A stretch of DNA of 40,016 nucleotides from Ignavibacteriota bacterium (GCA_016209795.1 JACQVI010000104.1:1-40016); one strand, 5' to 3'; counted from the stretch's first letter, positions 1-8,716 are shown. The notes: generated by a model from the sequence alone, not told the origin. Program-made: numbers and translations.

Positions 1-25
1 CACTTTTGTTGTATCATCTTCTCCT

Positions 26-1387
26 CTACACTGCAATGCGTACGCTCTCGTTTAGTTCATGTGTGCCCTGAAAGGCACCATATTTTTGGCTCGTGGCAAA
101 TTCTTCCAACTCTTCACGGAAATCTGGATGCGCTATTTCAATTAATGCCTTTACACGTTCACGAACCGTTTTCCCATACAAATCAGCAACACCATATTCC
201 GTAACAACGTAATGAACATCACCGCGGGATGTTGTCACCCCTGCGCCCTCGGCAAGGTGTGGGACAATTCTTGAAAGCTCTCCACACTTCGCTGTTGAAG
301 GCAATGCAATAATCGGTTTGCCACCCTTACTGCGAGCAGCGCCGCGGATGAAATCAACCTGTCCACCAAAGCCGCTGTAAAATTGCTTTCCGATGGAATC
401 GGCACAGACTTGTCCGGTGAGGTCGATTTCAATTGCCGAGTTTACCGCAACCATCTTATCATTCTTTGCAATGATGAATGGATCATTAACATAGTGGGAA
501 GGGTGGAACTCAATAATTGGATTATTGTCAATGAAATCAAAAAGCGAGCGGGAACCAAGCACAAAGGAGGCAACGATCTTTCCAGGATGCAGTGTCTTTC
601 TTTCATTAGTAATAACTGCTTCCTCGACAAGACTCACGACGCCATCGGAGAACATTTCTGTGTGCAATCCTAAATGGCGCTTGCCATACAGGTGCGACAA
701 GACAGCATCAGGTATACTGCCAATCCCCAATTGCAGCGTAGAGCCATCTTCAATCAGGTTGGCGATATTTTTTCCTATGCGGCGAAAAACATTCGCCTCT
801 TCGGGAGTGACGTCTTTATCAACCTGTGGTAGTTCCTGAAGGGGCACATCTGCTTCAACACAGTACGTCAACTTATCGACATGAATGAAGCAGTCTCCGA
901 GTGTGCGTGGCATGTTAGGATTGACCTGAGCGATCACGATTTTTGCAACTTCCGTCGCTGGCTTCGTGCACTCGACTCCAACACCAAAACTGCAGAACCC
1001 GTGTTCGTCGGGTGGGGAGACTTGAATCAGGGCGATATCGATGGGAAGAATGCCGCGATAAAACAAGTCCGGTATCTCGGACAGGAAGACCGGCGTAAAG
1101 TCGGCCCGACCATCATTAACCGCATCGCGGACATTCTTCCCAATAAACAATGCATTATGACGGAAATGACCTTCCATCTCGGGTAACGAATAACGCGTCT
1201 TGCCGACGGTGAGAAGGTGAATAACCTCGACATTTTCAAGCTCCAGGTACCCTACGCTCATAGCATTAACAAGCACACTGGGAACTGCACAGCCGGGATG
1301 TACGTACACTCGCTGACCTGATTGAATACATCGTACTGCCTCTTCGGGAGTTTTCAGCTTCGATTTATAGCGGTCAATCCAATGCAT
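26..1387 (-). CDS. Acetyl-CoA hydrolase/transferase family CoA-transferase (4-hydroxybutyrate or butyrate type)
   Basis: A 453-residue protein of the acetyl-CoA hydrolase/transferase family, the length expected for 4-hydroxybutyrate or butyryl-CoA:acetate CoA-transferases. Visible landmarks are SPPDEHGFCSFG at 124-135, GIGSIPDAV at 221-229, the active-site segment HTEMFSDG with the probable catalytic glutamate E244 (forms the glutamyl-CoA thioester in the family), and a C-terminal glycine-rich GFGGQVDFIRGA acyl-CoA-binding segment. It would move CoA between short-chain acids in the cytoplasm. GAGGAAT lies a few bases before the ATG, and the gene starts 9 bases after alanine dehydrogenase, so the two are one operon. 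Substrate cannot be read from sequence: acetate, butyrate, 4-hydroxybutyrate or branched-chain acids are all possible. The phosphate butyryltransferase/butyrate kinase pair elsewhere in the window favours short-chain fatty acids. Confidence 0.9.
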   Translation of the reverse strand: MHWIDRYKSKLKTPEEAVRCIQSGQRVYVHPGCAVPSVLVNAMSVGYLELENVEVIHLLTVGKTRYSLPEMEGHFRHNALFIGKNVRDAVNDGRADFTPVFLSEIPDLFYRGILPIDIALIQVSPPDEHGFCSFGVGVECTKPATEVAKIVIAQVNPNMPRTLGDCFIHVDKLTYCVEADVPLQELPQVDKDVTPEEANVFRRIGKNIANLIEDGSTLQLGIGSIPDAVLSHLYGKRHLGLHTEMFSDGVVSLVEEAVITNERKTLHPGKIVASFVLGSRSLFDFIDNNPIIEFHPSHYVNDPFIIAKNDKMVAVNSAIEIDLTGQVCADSIGKQFYSGFGGQVDFIRGAARSKGGKPIIALPSTAKCGELSRIVPHLAEGAGVTTSRGDVHYVVTEYGVADLYGKTVRERVKALIEIAHPDFREELEEFATSQKYGAFQGTHELNESVRIAV

Positions 1388-1396
1388 ACTGATTCC

Positions 1397-2518
1397 TCAA
1401 ACAGCCACAAGTGAGTAAACATCAATAGACGGAAGCTCAAATCGTCGAGCGATAACATCTTTTGTACAGGCTCCCTTGTATGTGCATACACCACGAGCAA
1501 GTCCTTGATTCTCATTGAGTGCACCATCAATCCCCTTTGCTGCAATTTCAGAAAGGTATGGCAGCAGAGCGTTAGTAAGACCGTAAGTGGCTGTGCGTGC
1601 AACATTGGCTGCCACGTTCGGCACACAGTAGTGGATCACATTGTGAAGAATGTACGTTGGATTTTCCAATGTTGTCGGACGACTTGTTTCGATGCAGCCA
1701 CCTTGATCAATGGAAACATCAATGATGATTGATCCGGGTCTCATTTGTTTCACCATTTCCTCGCTGACAACATGTGGGGCTCGTTCACCTTTCATGAGGA
1801 TAGCACCAATCACCACATCGGCATGACGAAGAACCTTTACTAGATTATATTGATTGGTGACTACCGTACTTACGTAATGACCACATCGATTTTCAATCGA
1901 TCGCAATCGACTCAAGTCCTTGTCGAACACGATAACTTTTGCCCCTACCCCAAGCGCGGTGCGAGTCGCTACCTGACCAACGGTTCCTGCGCCAATCACA
2001 ACCACCAATGCTGGAGGAACACCGGAAATTCCTCCGAGCACAATTCCGCGTCCATTATTGATGCTTTCGAGATAACGAGCTGCAATATGAATCGACATCT
2101 GACCTGCAATTTCACTCATCTCCTGCAGAATTGGCAAATTCCCTGAACCATCTTCAATCAGCTCATAGGCAATTGAACAAATATGCTTGCGCAGAAGTGT
2201 TTCCATGATACGAGTTTTTGTGACAGCCAAATGGAGAAAAGAAAAAAGAATCTGAGAATTAGTGAGCCGATTACATTCTTCCTCTGTCGGCGACAAAATC
2301 TTGAGAAGCACTTCAGATCGCCCAAACACTTCATCACGCATATAAACCACATGAGCTCCAATATCTTTATAGTCCTCATTGGAAAAATGTGAAGCGTCTC
2401 CCGCATCTTTTTCAACGTAAACAATGTGTCCTACACTGACGAGAGATTGTACAGCCGCAGGCGTCAAGGCAATGCGCCGCTCACGACGTGGATCTTCTTT
2501 AAGGATACCGATATTCAT
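1397..2518 (-). CDS. ald: Alanine dehydrogenase (AlaDH/PNT family)
   Basis: A 373-residue NAD-dependent alanine dehydrogenase: L-alanine + NAD+ + H2O to pyruvate + ammonium + NADH. It has the N-terminal RR/ALTP segment (R14-R15), the substrate lysine K73 in LLKILSP, H96 in FSFLHLA, a Rossmann loop GAGTVG at 176-181 followed by D198 at the end of the second strand (NAD rather than NADP preference), and DVSIDQGG with D271 matching the family catalytic Asp. The segment HYCVPN followed by VAANVARTATYG is a variant of the usual HYCVPN-PGAVPRTST and is the form seen in Bacteroidota relatives. Pyruvate from this enzyme would feed the oxidoreductase encoded divergently. The ATG has no obvious Shine-Dalgarno sequence. 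A TGGCAT-N5-TTG box lies about 70 bases upstream. Confidence 0.92.
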   Translation of the reverse strand: MNIGILKEDPRRERRIALTPAAVQSLVSVGHIVYVEKDAGDASHFSNEDYKDIGAHVVYMRDEVFGRSEVLLKILSPTEEECNRLTNSQILFSFLHLAVTKTRIMETLLRKHICSIAYELIEDGSGNLPILQEMSEIAGQMSIHIAARYLESINNGRGIVLGGISGVPPALVVVIGAGTVGQVATRTALGVGAKVIVFDKDLSRLRSIENRCGHYVSTVVTNQYNLVKVLRHADVVIGAILMKGERAPHVVSEEMVKQMRPGSIIIDVSIDQGGCIETSRPTTLENPTYILHNVIHYCVPNVAANVARTATYGLTNALLPYLSEIAAKGIDGALNENQGLARGVCTYKGACTKDVIARRFELPSIDVYSLVAV

Positions 2519-2586
2519 CGGCGACAGAGATTGCTAGTAAAGTTATAAATATTTCTTACAAAAGTTCTAATTCTGATCATTAAAAT

Positions 2587-2602
2587 GTCAATTCTTATGC
2601 CA
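2587..2602 (-). promoter_or_regulatory. TGGCAT-N5-TTGAC box upstream of ald (sigma-54-like)
   Basis: On the minus strand the sequence TGGCAT-AAGAA-TTGAC is placed about 70 bases before the ald ATG. The sigma-54 consensus is TGGCAC-N5-TTGCA; the -24 half matches 5 of 6, the -12 half keeps TTG but lacks the conserved GC. The same TGGCAT-N5-TT layout recurs upstream of three other operons in this window, one of which encodes an NtrC-type activator. A single site would be dismissed; the recurrence is the reason to list it. Confidence 0.35.
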
Positions 2603-2661
2603 GATAAAGAGCTTAGTTTAAAGGAGAATTAACAGGATATTACGCAAGAAAATCTGTAGAC

Positions 2662-2675
2662 TCTCAGCACTGAGA
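2662..2675. promoter_or_regulatory. Perfect palindrome TCTCAG-CA-CTGAGA, possible operator
   Basis: Six-base arms with a 2-base centre, a perfect inverted repeat in the divergent ald/OsmC-like spacer. It sits about 60 bases upstream of the sigma-54-like box facing ald and about 150 bases before the OsmC-like start. Placement fits an operator for a dimeric regulator. No family-specific match is recognised. Confidence 0.35.
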
Positions 2676-2822
2676 AATATATCCACCAGCCCTTTCATCT
2701 CTGATAAGAGAAAAAGGATTGTGTGGGGTACGGAAGATAATTTTAACTGTTTTGAAGTCGGTATATCCTTTGCATAAGTAGGAAAGCGAAATATCAACTG
2801 ATAACTTTTTCGAGGAGATTAC

Positions 2823-3287
2823 ATGGCAACAAAACGCGCATTTGTAAAGCAACTGCAAGGAATTACTCTTGCAGCAAAATCGGATTCAAACCACTGGGTT
2901 ATTATGGATGGACCTGCAGCTTTCGGAGGGAGTGAAGCCGGTTCTCGTCCAAAAGAGTTACTCTTAATGGCACTTGGAGGATGCACTGCAAGCGATGTTA
3001 TTCCGATTCTGAAAAAGAAACGTGTTCCTCTTGAGGGGTTTGAAGTCAATCTGACCGGTAATGTTCGAGAGGAACATCCGCAGGTCTTCACCGATATTCA
3101 CGTTGAATACGTATTCTATGGAAAGAACATCAATCCGGCAGAAGTCGAGCGTGCCATTGAACTTTCTACAACGAAATATTGTGCCATTTCAGCGATGATA
3201 CGAGCAACAGTGACTATAACTCATTCTTATAGGATCGAACATCCTGAAAAAATACAAGTCAACCAAGGAGCGGTTTTGATTGGTTAA
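2823..3287 (+). CDS. OsmC family protein
   Basis: A 154-residue OsmC/YhfA-type protein. The two family cysteines are visible: C54 in LGGCTASDV and C120 in KYCAISAMI; in Ohr/OsmC proteins this pair reduces organic hydroperoxides with a lipoyl or thiol partner. The upstream PKELLLMALGGC helix and the HPQVFTDIHVEY strand are typical of the fold. An AGGAG precedes the ATG. The gene ends only about 35 bases before the pyruvate:ferredoxin oxidoreductase, so the two are probably cotranscribed, which suggests protection of an oxygen-sensitive enzyme or thiol/lipoyl chemistry. The exact substrate is not predictable; many YhfA-type members have no proven peroxidase activity. Confidence 0.88.
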   Translation: MATKRAFVKQLQGITLAAKSDSNHWVIMDGPAAFGGSEAGSRPKELLLMALGGCTASDVIPILKKKRVPLEGFEVNLTGNVREEHPQVFTDIHVEYVFYGKNINPAEVERAIELSTTKYCAISAMIRATVTITHSYRIEHPEKIQVNQGAVLIG

Positions 3288-3322
3288 AACTTTTGGGGTC
3301 CTTATCATTTCAAATGTTCCTT

Positions 3323-6300
3323 ATGAATACAACATCTCATCGAAAAATGATGACCATCGACGGCAACGAAGCAGCCGCCTATATTGCACATAAGTTAAAC
3401 GAAGTCATTGCCATCTATCCCATTACTCCATCATCTCCAATGGGTGAATTGTGTGATGAATGGTCTGCACAAGGCAAGAAAAATTTGTGGGGGACGGTTC
3501 CGCTTGTTGTTGAGATGCAAAGCGAAGGAGGAGCCGCAGGTGCTATTCATGGTGCACTGCAAACGGGGGCGTTAGCAACGACGTTTACCTCGTCGCAAGG
3601 GCTTCTCCTCATGATTCCCAACATGTTCAAGATTGCTGGCGAGCTGACATCAACAGTCTTTCATGTCGCAGCGAGAACAGTTGCCACACATGCACTTTCA
3701 ATCTTCGGCGATCACAGCGATGTGATGGCTGTTCGGTCAACAGGATGGGCACTATTAGCATCGAATTCTGTTCAAGAGGTAATGGACTTTGCCTTGATAG
3801 CACAGGCGGCAACTCTTGAAGCACGCGTCCCTTTCATCCATTTTTTTGATGGCTTTCGAACATCCCATGAAGTAATGAAAATCGAGCAGTTAAGCGACGA
3901 TGATCTTCGAGCAATGATTGATGAAGAATTGATCCGGGCGCATCGTGCACGAGCACTTTCACCAGACCATCCTGTGCTCAGAGGTTCTGCACAAAACCCT
4001 GATGTATTCTTCCAGGCACGAGAGACTGTCAATCCATTTTATGCCGAATGTCCAGCCATCGTGCAGGGCGTAATGGATAAATTTGCAGAAGCAGTTGGAC
4101 GAAAATACTCATTGTTTGATTATGTCGGTGCACCAAATCCCGAACGTGTCATTGTCATGATGGGTTCGGGGACAGAAACAGTACAAGAGACCGTTGAATA
4201 TCTCAATGCAAAAGGTGAGAATGTCGGCTTGATCAAAGTACGACTGTTCCGACCATTTTCCGTTGAACATTTCATCAAGGCTCTTCCATTCACAGTAAAA
4301 TCAATTGCTGTCCTTGACCGCACCAAGGAACCCGGTGCTATTGGCGAGCCGTTGTATCAGGACGTTGTAACTGCCCTTTTTGAGACAAGTCTTAAATTCC
4401 AAACCTCAAATCTCAAATCTGTTATCTGCGGTCGGTACGGTTTGTCATCCAAGGAATTCACACCAGCGATGGTGAAAGCGGTATTTGACGAACTGAAAAA
4501 GGATCAGCCCAAAAATCACTTCACCATGGGCATTACGGACGACATCACACGCACAAGCCTTGAGTACGATCCCTCTTTTACGACAGAATCGAATGATGTC
4601 GTACGGGCGATTTTCTACGGTCTCGGCGCTGACGGGACTGTGAGCGCCAATAAGAATTCTATCAAGATTATCGGTGAAACGACAGATTTCCATGCGCAGG
4701 GATATTTTGTGTACGACTCGAAAAAATCCGGCTCAACGACAACTTCGCACTTACGTTTTGGCCCAGAGCCAATTCATTCATCATACCTTATCAATCGAGC
4801 AAATTTCATCGCCTGTCACCAGTGGTTCTTTATGGAAAAGTACGATGTCCTTGAGACTGCTGCACCAAATGGGACATTTCTATTGAACAGTATCTACGGT
4901 CCCGAAGACGTCTGGAACAAAGTTCCTCGGCAAATTCAGAAACACATCGTTGAGAAACATCTGAAGTTTTTTGTCATCGATGCATACAAAGTTGCGCGAC
5001 AATCAGGAATGGGTGGACGTATCAACACGATTATGCAGACGTGTTTCTTTGCAATCTCTGGCGTATTGTCCCGCGAACAAGCCATCGCTGCAATCAAGCA
5101 GTTTATTGAAAAAACGTACGGTAAGAAAGGCGAAGACGTTGTGAGGCAGAATTTCAAGGCAGTCGATGAAACGCTTGCAAATCTGTTTGAAGTCGCGGTG
5201 CCAGATAAGGTGACAAGTAGCGTCGATACCGCGCCACCGGTTTTAGAAAAAGCTCCGGCGTATGTTCGCAACGTCATAGGTCCAATGGTCGCAGGAAAGG
5301 GCGATACTCTGCCTGTCAGCGCTATGCCAATCGACGGTACCTTCCCCGTCGGAACGGCACAATGGGAAAAACGCAATATTGCGCTTGAGATACCCGTATG
5401 GGAACCGGACATCTGCATCCAATGCAATAAGTGTGTTATCGTGTGTCCTCATGCAACGATTCGTGTGAAAGTGTATGAGTCAAATCTACTGTCGAATGCA
5501 CCTCCTACGTTTAAGTCGATGGATTACAAAGGACTTGAGTACAAAGGAATGAAATACACAATTCAAGTTGCTCCAGAAGATTGTACGGGCTGTGGTCTCT
5601 GTGTTGAGGTGTGTCCAGCAAAGAGTAAAACAGAAACAAGAATAAAAGCAATTAACATGAAGCCCCAGCCTCCTCTACGGGAACAGGAACGATTGAACTA
5701 TGACTTCTTCCTGCGGCTGCCCGAAATTGATCGACGCCGGGTAAAGATCGATAGTGTGAAAGGCTCTCAATTTTTACAACCGTTATTTGAATACTCAGGT
5801 GCTTGTGCAGCGTGTGGTGAGACACCATATGTGAAATTGGTAAGCCAGCTTTTTGGTGATCGATCAATCATTGCGAATGCAACTGGATGCTCGTCAATTT
5901 ACGGTGGCAACCTCCCTACCGTTCCATGGACAACCGATGCAGAGGGACGAGGTCCCGCATGGTCAAATTCCCTCTTCGAAGACAATGCAGAATTCGGTCT
6001 TGGAATGCGCTTGACGATTGACAAACACACTGAGATGGCAAAAGAACTTCTAGCCAAGCTTGCTTCAGTGGTTGGCGATGTTCTTGCGTCTGCCATCCTG
6101 AACACCGATCAGTCTCACGAAGCAGGCATTTACGAGCAACGAGAGCAGGTCAAAATCCTGAAAGAAAAATTGCAAGCTATTATAGATTCTGATGCCAAAT
6201 CCGATGCTTCTGACAAGGCTTATCACCTCCTAGCCATTGTCGACAACCTCGTCAAACGCAGTATCTGGATCATAGGAGGTGATGGATGGGCGTACGATAT

Positions 6301-6964
6301 CGGTTACGGCGGTCTCGATCATGTCCTTGCATCAGGACGGAATGTTAACGTCCTCGTGCTTGATACGGAAGTATATTCTAACACTGGAGGGCAAACGTCA
6401 AAAGCAACTCCGCGTTCGGCTGTTGCAAAATTTTCTGCAGGAGGAAAACAGACAGCAAAGAAAGACCTTGCTCTCCTTGCGATGACGTACGGAAACGTGT
6501 ACGTCGCGCAAGTTGCATTGGGAGCGAACGATACGCAAACTCTTCGTGCATTCCTCGAAGCGGAAGCGTATGATGGTCCTTCACTTATCATTGCTTATAG
6601 CCATTGCATCGCCCACGGTATTGACATGGGAAAAGGAATGCACAACCAAAAAGTCGCTGTGGATACAGGCTATTGGCAGCTTTTCCGCTACAATCCAATG
6701 CTTGCAAAGAAAGGTGAGAATCCTTTCAAACTCGATTCAAAGCCGCCGAAACTTCCATTGAGGGAATTTACGCAATTAGAAACACGATTTAAAATGCTCG
6801 AAAAGAGTTACCCTGAACGCGCAAAAGAATTAGCAGCATTCGCACAAGATGATGTCTATGTGCGGTGGAAAATCTATGAGCATCTTGCACACGCTACTAA
6901 CAGCCAGCATTCCAAAGAATATATTCCATCCACTCTACAGCATGTGGATGAACGAGAAAATTGA
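3323..6964 (+). CDS. nifJ: Pyruvate:ferredoxin (flavodoxin) oxidoreductase
   Basis: A single-chain, about 1213-residue PFOR: pyruvate + CoA + oxidised ferredoxin to acetyl-CoA + CO2 + reduced ferredoxin. Landmarks: YPITPSSPMGE near 32-42; EGGAAGAIHGAL in the pyrimidine-binding domain; two ferredoxin motifs CIQCNKCVIVCP from about 698 and CTGCGLCVEVCP from about 754; CAACGETP near 828 for the proximal cluster; and the TPP-binding stretch GDGWAYDIGYGGLDH near 986, followed by SNTGGQTSKATPRSA. All three [4Fe-4S] sites are present. Start is uncertain: an upstream TTG (3293) and ATG (3314) are in frame, and the conserved family N-terminus MxTIDGNEAAAY would fit ATG 3347 or 3350; none has a strong ribosome-binding site. 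Residues 358-366 (KFQTSNLKS) are encoded by a copy of a dispersed repeat and look like an insertion. The enzyme links alanine dehydrogenase to the ferredoxin/Nfn genes. Confidence 0.95.
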   Translation: MNTTSHRKMMTIDGNEAAAYIAHKLNEVIAIYPITPSSPMGELCDEWSAQGKKNLWGTVPLVVEMQSEGGAAGAIHGALQTGALATTFTSSQGLLLMIPNMFKIAGELTSTVFHVAARTVATHALSIFGDHSDVMAVRSTGWALLASNSVQEVMDFALIAQAATLEARVPFIHFFDGFRTSHEVMKIEQLSDDDLRAMIDEELIRAHRARALSPDHPVLRGSAQNPDVFFQARETVNPFYAECPAIVQGVMDKFAEAVGRKYSLFDYVGAPNPERVIVMMGSGTETVQETVEYLNAKGENVGLIKVRLFRPFSVEHFIKALPFTVKSIAVLDRTKEPGAIGEPLYQDVVTALFETSLKFQTSNLKSVICGRYGLSSKEFTPAMVKAVFDELKKDQPKNHFTMGITDDITRTSLEYDPSFTTESNDVVRAIFYGLGADGTVSANKNSIKIIGETTDFHAQGYFVYDSKKSGSTTTSHLRFGPEPIHSSYLINRANFIACHQWFFMEKYDVLETAAPNGTFLLNSIYGPEDVWNKVPRQIQKHIVEKHLKFFVIDAYKVARQSGMGGRINTIMQTCFFAISGVLSREQAIAAIKQFIEKTYGKKGEDVVRQNFKAVDETLANLFEVAVPDKVTSSVDTAPPVLEKAPAYVRNVIGPMVAGKGDTLPVSAMPIDGTFPVGTAQWEKRNIALEIPVWEPDICIQCNKCVIVCPHATIRVKVYESNLLSNAPPTFKSMDYKGLEYKGMKYTIQVAPEDCTGCGLCVEVCPAKSKTETRIKAINMKPQPPLREQERLNYDFFLRLPEIDRRRVKIDSVKGSQFLQPLFEYSGACAACGETPYVKLVSQLFGDRSIIANATGCSSIYGGNLPTVPWTTDAEGRGPAWSNSLFEDNAEFGLGMRLTIDKHTEMAKELLAKLASVVGDVLASAILNTDQSHEAGIYEQREQVKILKEKLQAIIDSDAKSDASDKAYHLLAIVDNLVKRSIWIIGGDGWAYDIGYGGLDHVLASGRNVNVLVLDTEVYSNTGGQTSKATPRSAVAKFSAGGKQTAKKDLALLAMTYGNVYVAQVALGANDTQTLRAFLEAEAYDGPSLIIAYSHCIAHGIDMGKGMHNQKVAVDTGYWQLFRYNPMLAKKGENPFKLDSKPPKLPLREFTQLETRFKMLEKSYPERAKELAAFAQDDVYVRWKIYEHLAHATNSQHSKEYIPSTLQHVDEREN
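4394..4420 (+). repeat. Dispersed-repeat copy inserted in frame in nifJ
   Basis: This stretch of CAAACCTCAAATCTCAAAT type encodes KFQTSNLKS in the middle of PFOR. Its reverse complement carries the modules GATTTGAGA and GGTTTGG(A/G)ATT, which also occur at 29321-29350 (inside a T9SS gene) and at 25211-25239 (between genes). Three degenerate copies in different contexts point to a short mobile or slippage-derived repeat family. The copy keeps the reading frame. Confidence 0.5.
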
Positions 6965-7114
6965 TGCTACGATACTTCAATCCCTGTCACCTTGGATTTA
7001 AACTTTGAGGTATGCTGGTGTAAGAAATCTCAGCAGTGCATGTTGAAGATTTCTACATCGTGATTCGTTTTACACTGTAAAGACTTACAACACTTCTCAA
7101 CCTTTCTCCGTTCG

Positions 7115-7135
7115 AATGTTGAATTTCCCAACATT
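7115..7135. promoter_or_regulatory. Perfect inverted repeat AATGTTG-N7-CAACATT upstream of the redox operon
   Basis: Two 7-base arms are exactly complementary across a 7-base spacer. The site lies about 50 bases upstream of a TGGCAT-N5-TT box and about 105 bases before the first gene of the H-like/ferredoxin/NrfD operon. That geometry is what an enhancer-type site for an NtrC-family activator would show, and such an activator is encoded just downstream. A weak terminator for nifJ is the alternative; there is no U-tract. Confidence 0.45.
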
Positions 7136-7184
7136 GTGCTAAGTTCAAGGTATTCATTCTCATTGATTTCCGGAGGTTTTACTC

Positions 7185-7200
7185 TGGCATGATTCTTTCA
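7185..7200 (+). promoter_or_regulatory. TGGCAT-N5-TTTCA box upstream of the redox operon (sigma-54-like)
   Basis: TGGCAT-GATTC-TTTCA lies 39 bases before the ATG of the first gene. The -24 half is a near match to the sigma-54 consensus, the -12 half is poor (TTTC for TTGC). It is the weakest of the four such boxes but has a perfect palindrome at a suitable distance upstream. Confidence 0.3.
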
Positions 7201-7238
7201 CTTATAGAAGATGAACAAAGAAAGAAAGGAGAAAAACC

Positions 7239-7907
7239 ATGACAGTTCTGTTTGTCATTGCAACCATCATCATCTTCTTGACCATTGATTGGATCATCCA
7301 ACGACGTAAGCAGCCGGTGCCACAAACAGCAGTCGCTACAAGAAAACCTGCAGAGACATTTGCAGTCCGTCTGCCTGAAGGAATTTTCTTTGCACCATCG
7401 CACACGTGGTTGAATTTGTTCCCATCTGGCAAAATCCGGATCGGCGTTGATGATTTTATTTCAGGTCTGCTCGCGCATCCTGAAATCACCTTGTTAAAGC
7501 AACCTGGTGAAGAAGTACGAAGAGGAGACCCAATCATTTTGTTGAAAGAGAAAGATCATCTTCTGACGATACGCTCACCGATTGAAGGTCATATCCTCAC
7601 AGCGAATGATGAGCTTCCAAAAAATCCTAAATTATTAAAAGAACAGCTCTTTAGCGATGGCTGGGCATACATGATCAAGCCACTCAAGCTCAAGGAGGTG
7701 AAACATATGTTGATCGGCGACGAGACGCGAACATGGATTCAACACGAATTCCATCGCCTGCGTGATCTACTTGCCGGGTTAGGACGAAATGGATCGCTTC
7801 AACCTGCTTACTTGCAGGAAGGTGGCCCACCGATTGCTGGCGTATTAAATGTTATGGACGATGTAGTCTGGCAGCAGATCGATCAGGAATTCCTCCGAGT
7901 GCAATAA
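7239..7907 (+). CDS. Membrane-anchored glycine-cleavage H-protein-like subunit
   Basis: A 222-residue protein with one N-terminal membrane helix (about 3-21) followed by QRRK, which by the positive-inside rule leaves the rest in the cytoplasm. Residues about 45-160 resemble GcvH: FFAPSHTWLNLFPSGKIRIGVDDF matches the H-protein entry strands (key residues H54-W56, G69-D71), and RSPIEGHI matches the SPVSGEV turn. The lipoylated lysine should be eight residues before that proline; here the position is Asp, with lysines only one and three residues further upstream (KEKD), so lipoylation is doubtful. AAAGGAG precedes the ATG. It heads an operon with a ferredoxin subunit and an NrfD-type subunit, so a structural or electron-transfer role in that complex is more likely than glycine cleavage; no gcvT or gcvP is present here. 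Confidence 0.8.
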   Translation: MTVLFVIATIIIFLTIDWIIQRRKQPVPQTAVATRKPAETFAVRLPEGIFFAPSHTWLNLFPSGKIRIGVDDFISGLLAHPEITLLKQPGEEVRRGDPIILLKEKDHLLTIRSPIEGHILTANDELPKNPKLLKEQLFSDGWAYMIKPLKLKEVKHMLIGDETRTWIQHEFHRLRDLLAGLGRNGSLQPAYLQEGGPPIAGVLNVMDDVVWQQIDQEFLRVQ

Positions 7908-7924
7908 TTCAAGAGGAGAGAGCC

Positions 7925-8716
7925 ATGAAAAAGAAAGCGCTTCTCATCGACCTGACAATGTGCATTGGCTGCAATGCGTGCCAGGAAGCATGCAAGAAAG
8001 AAAATAATCTTCCTGAAGGAGAAGAGAAAAAATTATCAGCCACTGCTTACACAACGCTAGAAGAGCACGATGATGTCTTTGTACGACGACTGTGTCAACA
8101 GTGCATAGATCCCACATGTGTTTCCGTATGTCCCGTCGGTGCCTTCACGAAGACTGCTGAGGGTCCCGTCCTCTACGATGAATCAAAATGTATTGGCTGT
8201 CGGTATTGCATCCAAGCCTGTCCGTTTCAAGTACCTCGGTATGAATGGAACAGCACCTATCCCCGTGTCCAGAAATGCCGCTTTTGCTATGACCGCATCA
8301 AGCAAGGCTTACAGCCAGCATGTGCAGAAGCGTGTCCAACCGGTGCTACAAAATTCGGTGACCGTGACGATCTGATTCGGGAAGCTTATGAGCGAATTAA
8401 AGCAGAACCCGAAAAATACGTTGATAGAATTTACGGATTGCAAGAAGTCGGTGGGACATCGGTGCTGTACTTATCGAGTATTCCGTTCGAGCGGCTCGGG
8501 TTTAAGACGCAGTTAGAAACCACTGCATTGCCTTTGTTGACCTGGAATGCACTTTCAAAAATTCCGACTGTCGTCACAGTTGGCGGGGTGTTGTTGTATG
8601 GCATCTGGTGGATCACAAACCGTCGAACCTATGTACGTGAGTACGAACGAGCACTGCAAAAGAAGAAAGACCAGAAGAATAACGAGCAAGGAGATAAGCA
8701 TGAAGAACTATCTTAA
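7925..8716 (+). CDS. Four-cluster [4Fe-4S] ferredoxin subunit with C-terminal membrane helix (HybA/NrfC/DsrO-like)
   Basis: A 263-residue iron-sulfur subunit. Sixteen cysteines fall in four groups: C13/16/19/23, C57/60/65/69, C89/92/95/99 and C118/121/133/137, the standard arrangement of polyferredoxin subunits that feed NrfD-type membrane proteins. A hydrophobic helix at about 213-231 is followed by positively charged residues. There is no Tat or Sec signal: the protein begins MKKKALLIDLTMCIGC, so its clusters should face the cytoplasm, unlike periplasmic HybA and NrfC. AGAGGAG-type ribosome-binding sequence precedes the ATG. The 3' end overlaps the next gene by 17 bases, implying coupled translation. 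It would carry electrons between a soluble donor such as ferredoxin or NAD(P)H and the quinone pool; the catalytic partner is not in this operon. Confidence 0.9.
   Translation: MKKKALLIDLTMCIGCNACQEACKKENNLPEGEEKKLSATAYTTLEEHDDVFVRRLCQQCIDPTCVSVCPVGAFTKTAEGPVLYDESKCIGCRYCIQACPFQVPRYEWNSTYPRVQKCRFCYDRIKQGLQPACAEACPTGATKFGDRDDLIREAYERIKAEPEKYVDRIYGLQEVGGTSVLYLSSIPFERLGFKTQLETTALPLLTWNALSKIPTVVTVGGVLLYGIWWITNRRTYVREYERALQKKKDQKNNEQGDKHEELS

Larger units (their letters stand above)
2519..2822. other. Divergent intergenic region between ald and the OsmC-like gene
   Basis: About 300 bases with no convincing gene. It separates the minus-strand ald operon from the plus-strand OsmC-like/nifJ operon and so must hold two promoters. 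Recognisable elements are a TGGCAT-N5-TTGAC box facing ald (2587-2602), a perfect 14-base palindrome (2662-2675), and an AGGAG ribosome-binding site before the ATG at 2823. For the plus-strand operon, a TTGAAG about 17 bases before TAAGTA (near 2752-2780) is a weak promoter candidate only. Confidence 0.6.

Noticed and set aside
7239-7907. Reading the H-like proteins as genuine GcvH of the glycine cleavage system
   Set aside because: The lipoyl-lysine position is not conserved, extra domains are present, and there are no gcvT/gcvP genes; context is an NrfD-type complex.
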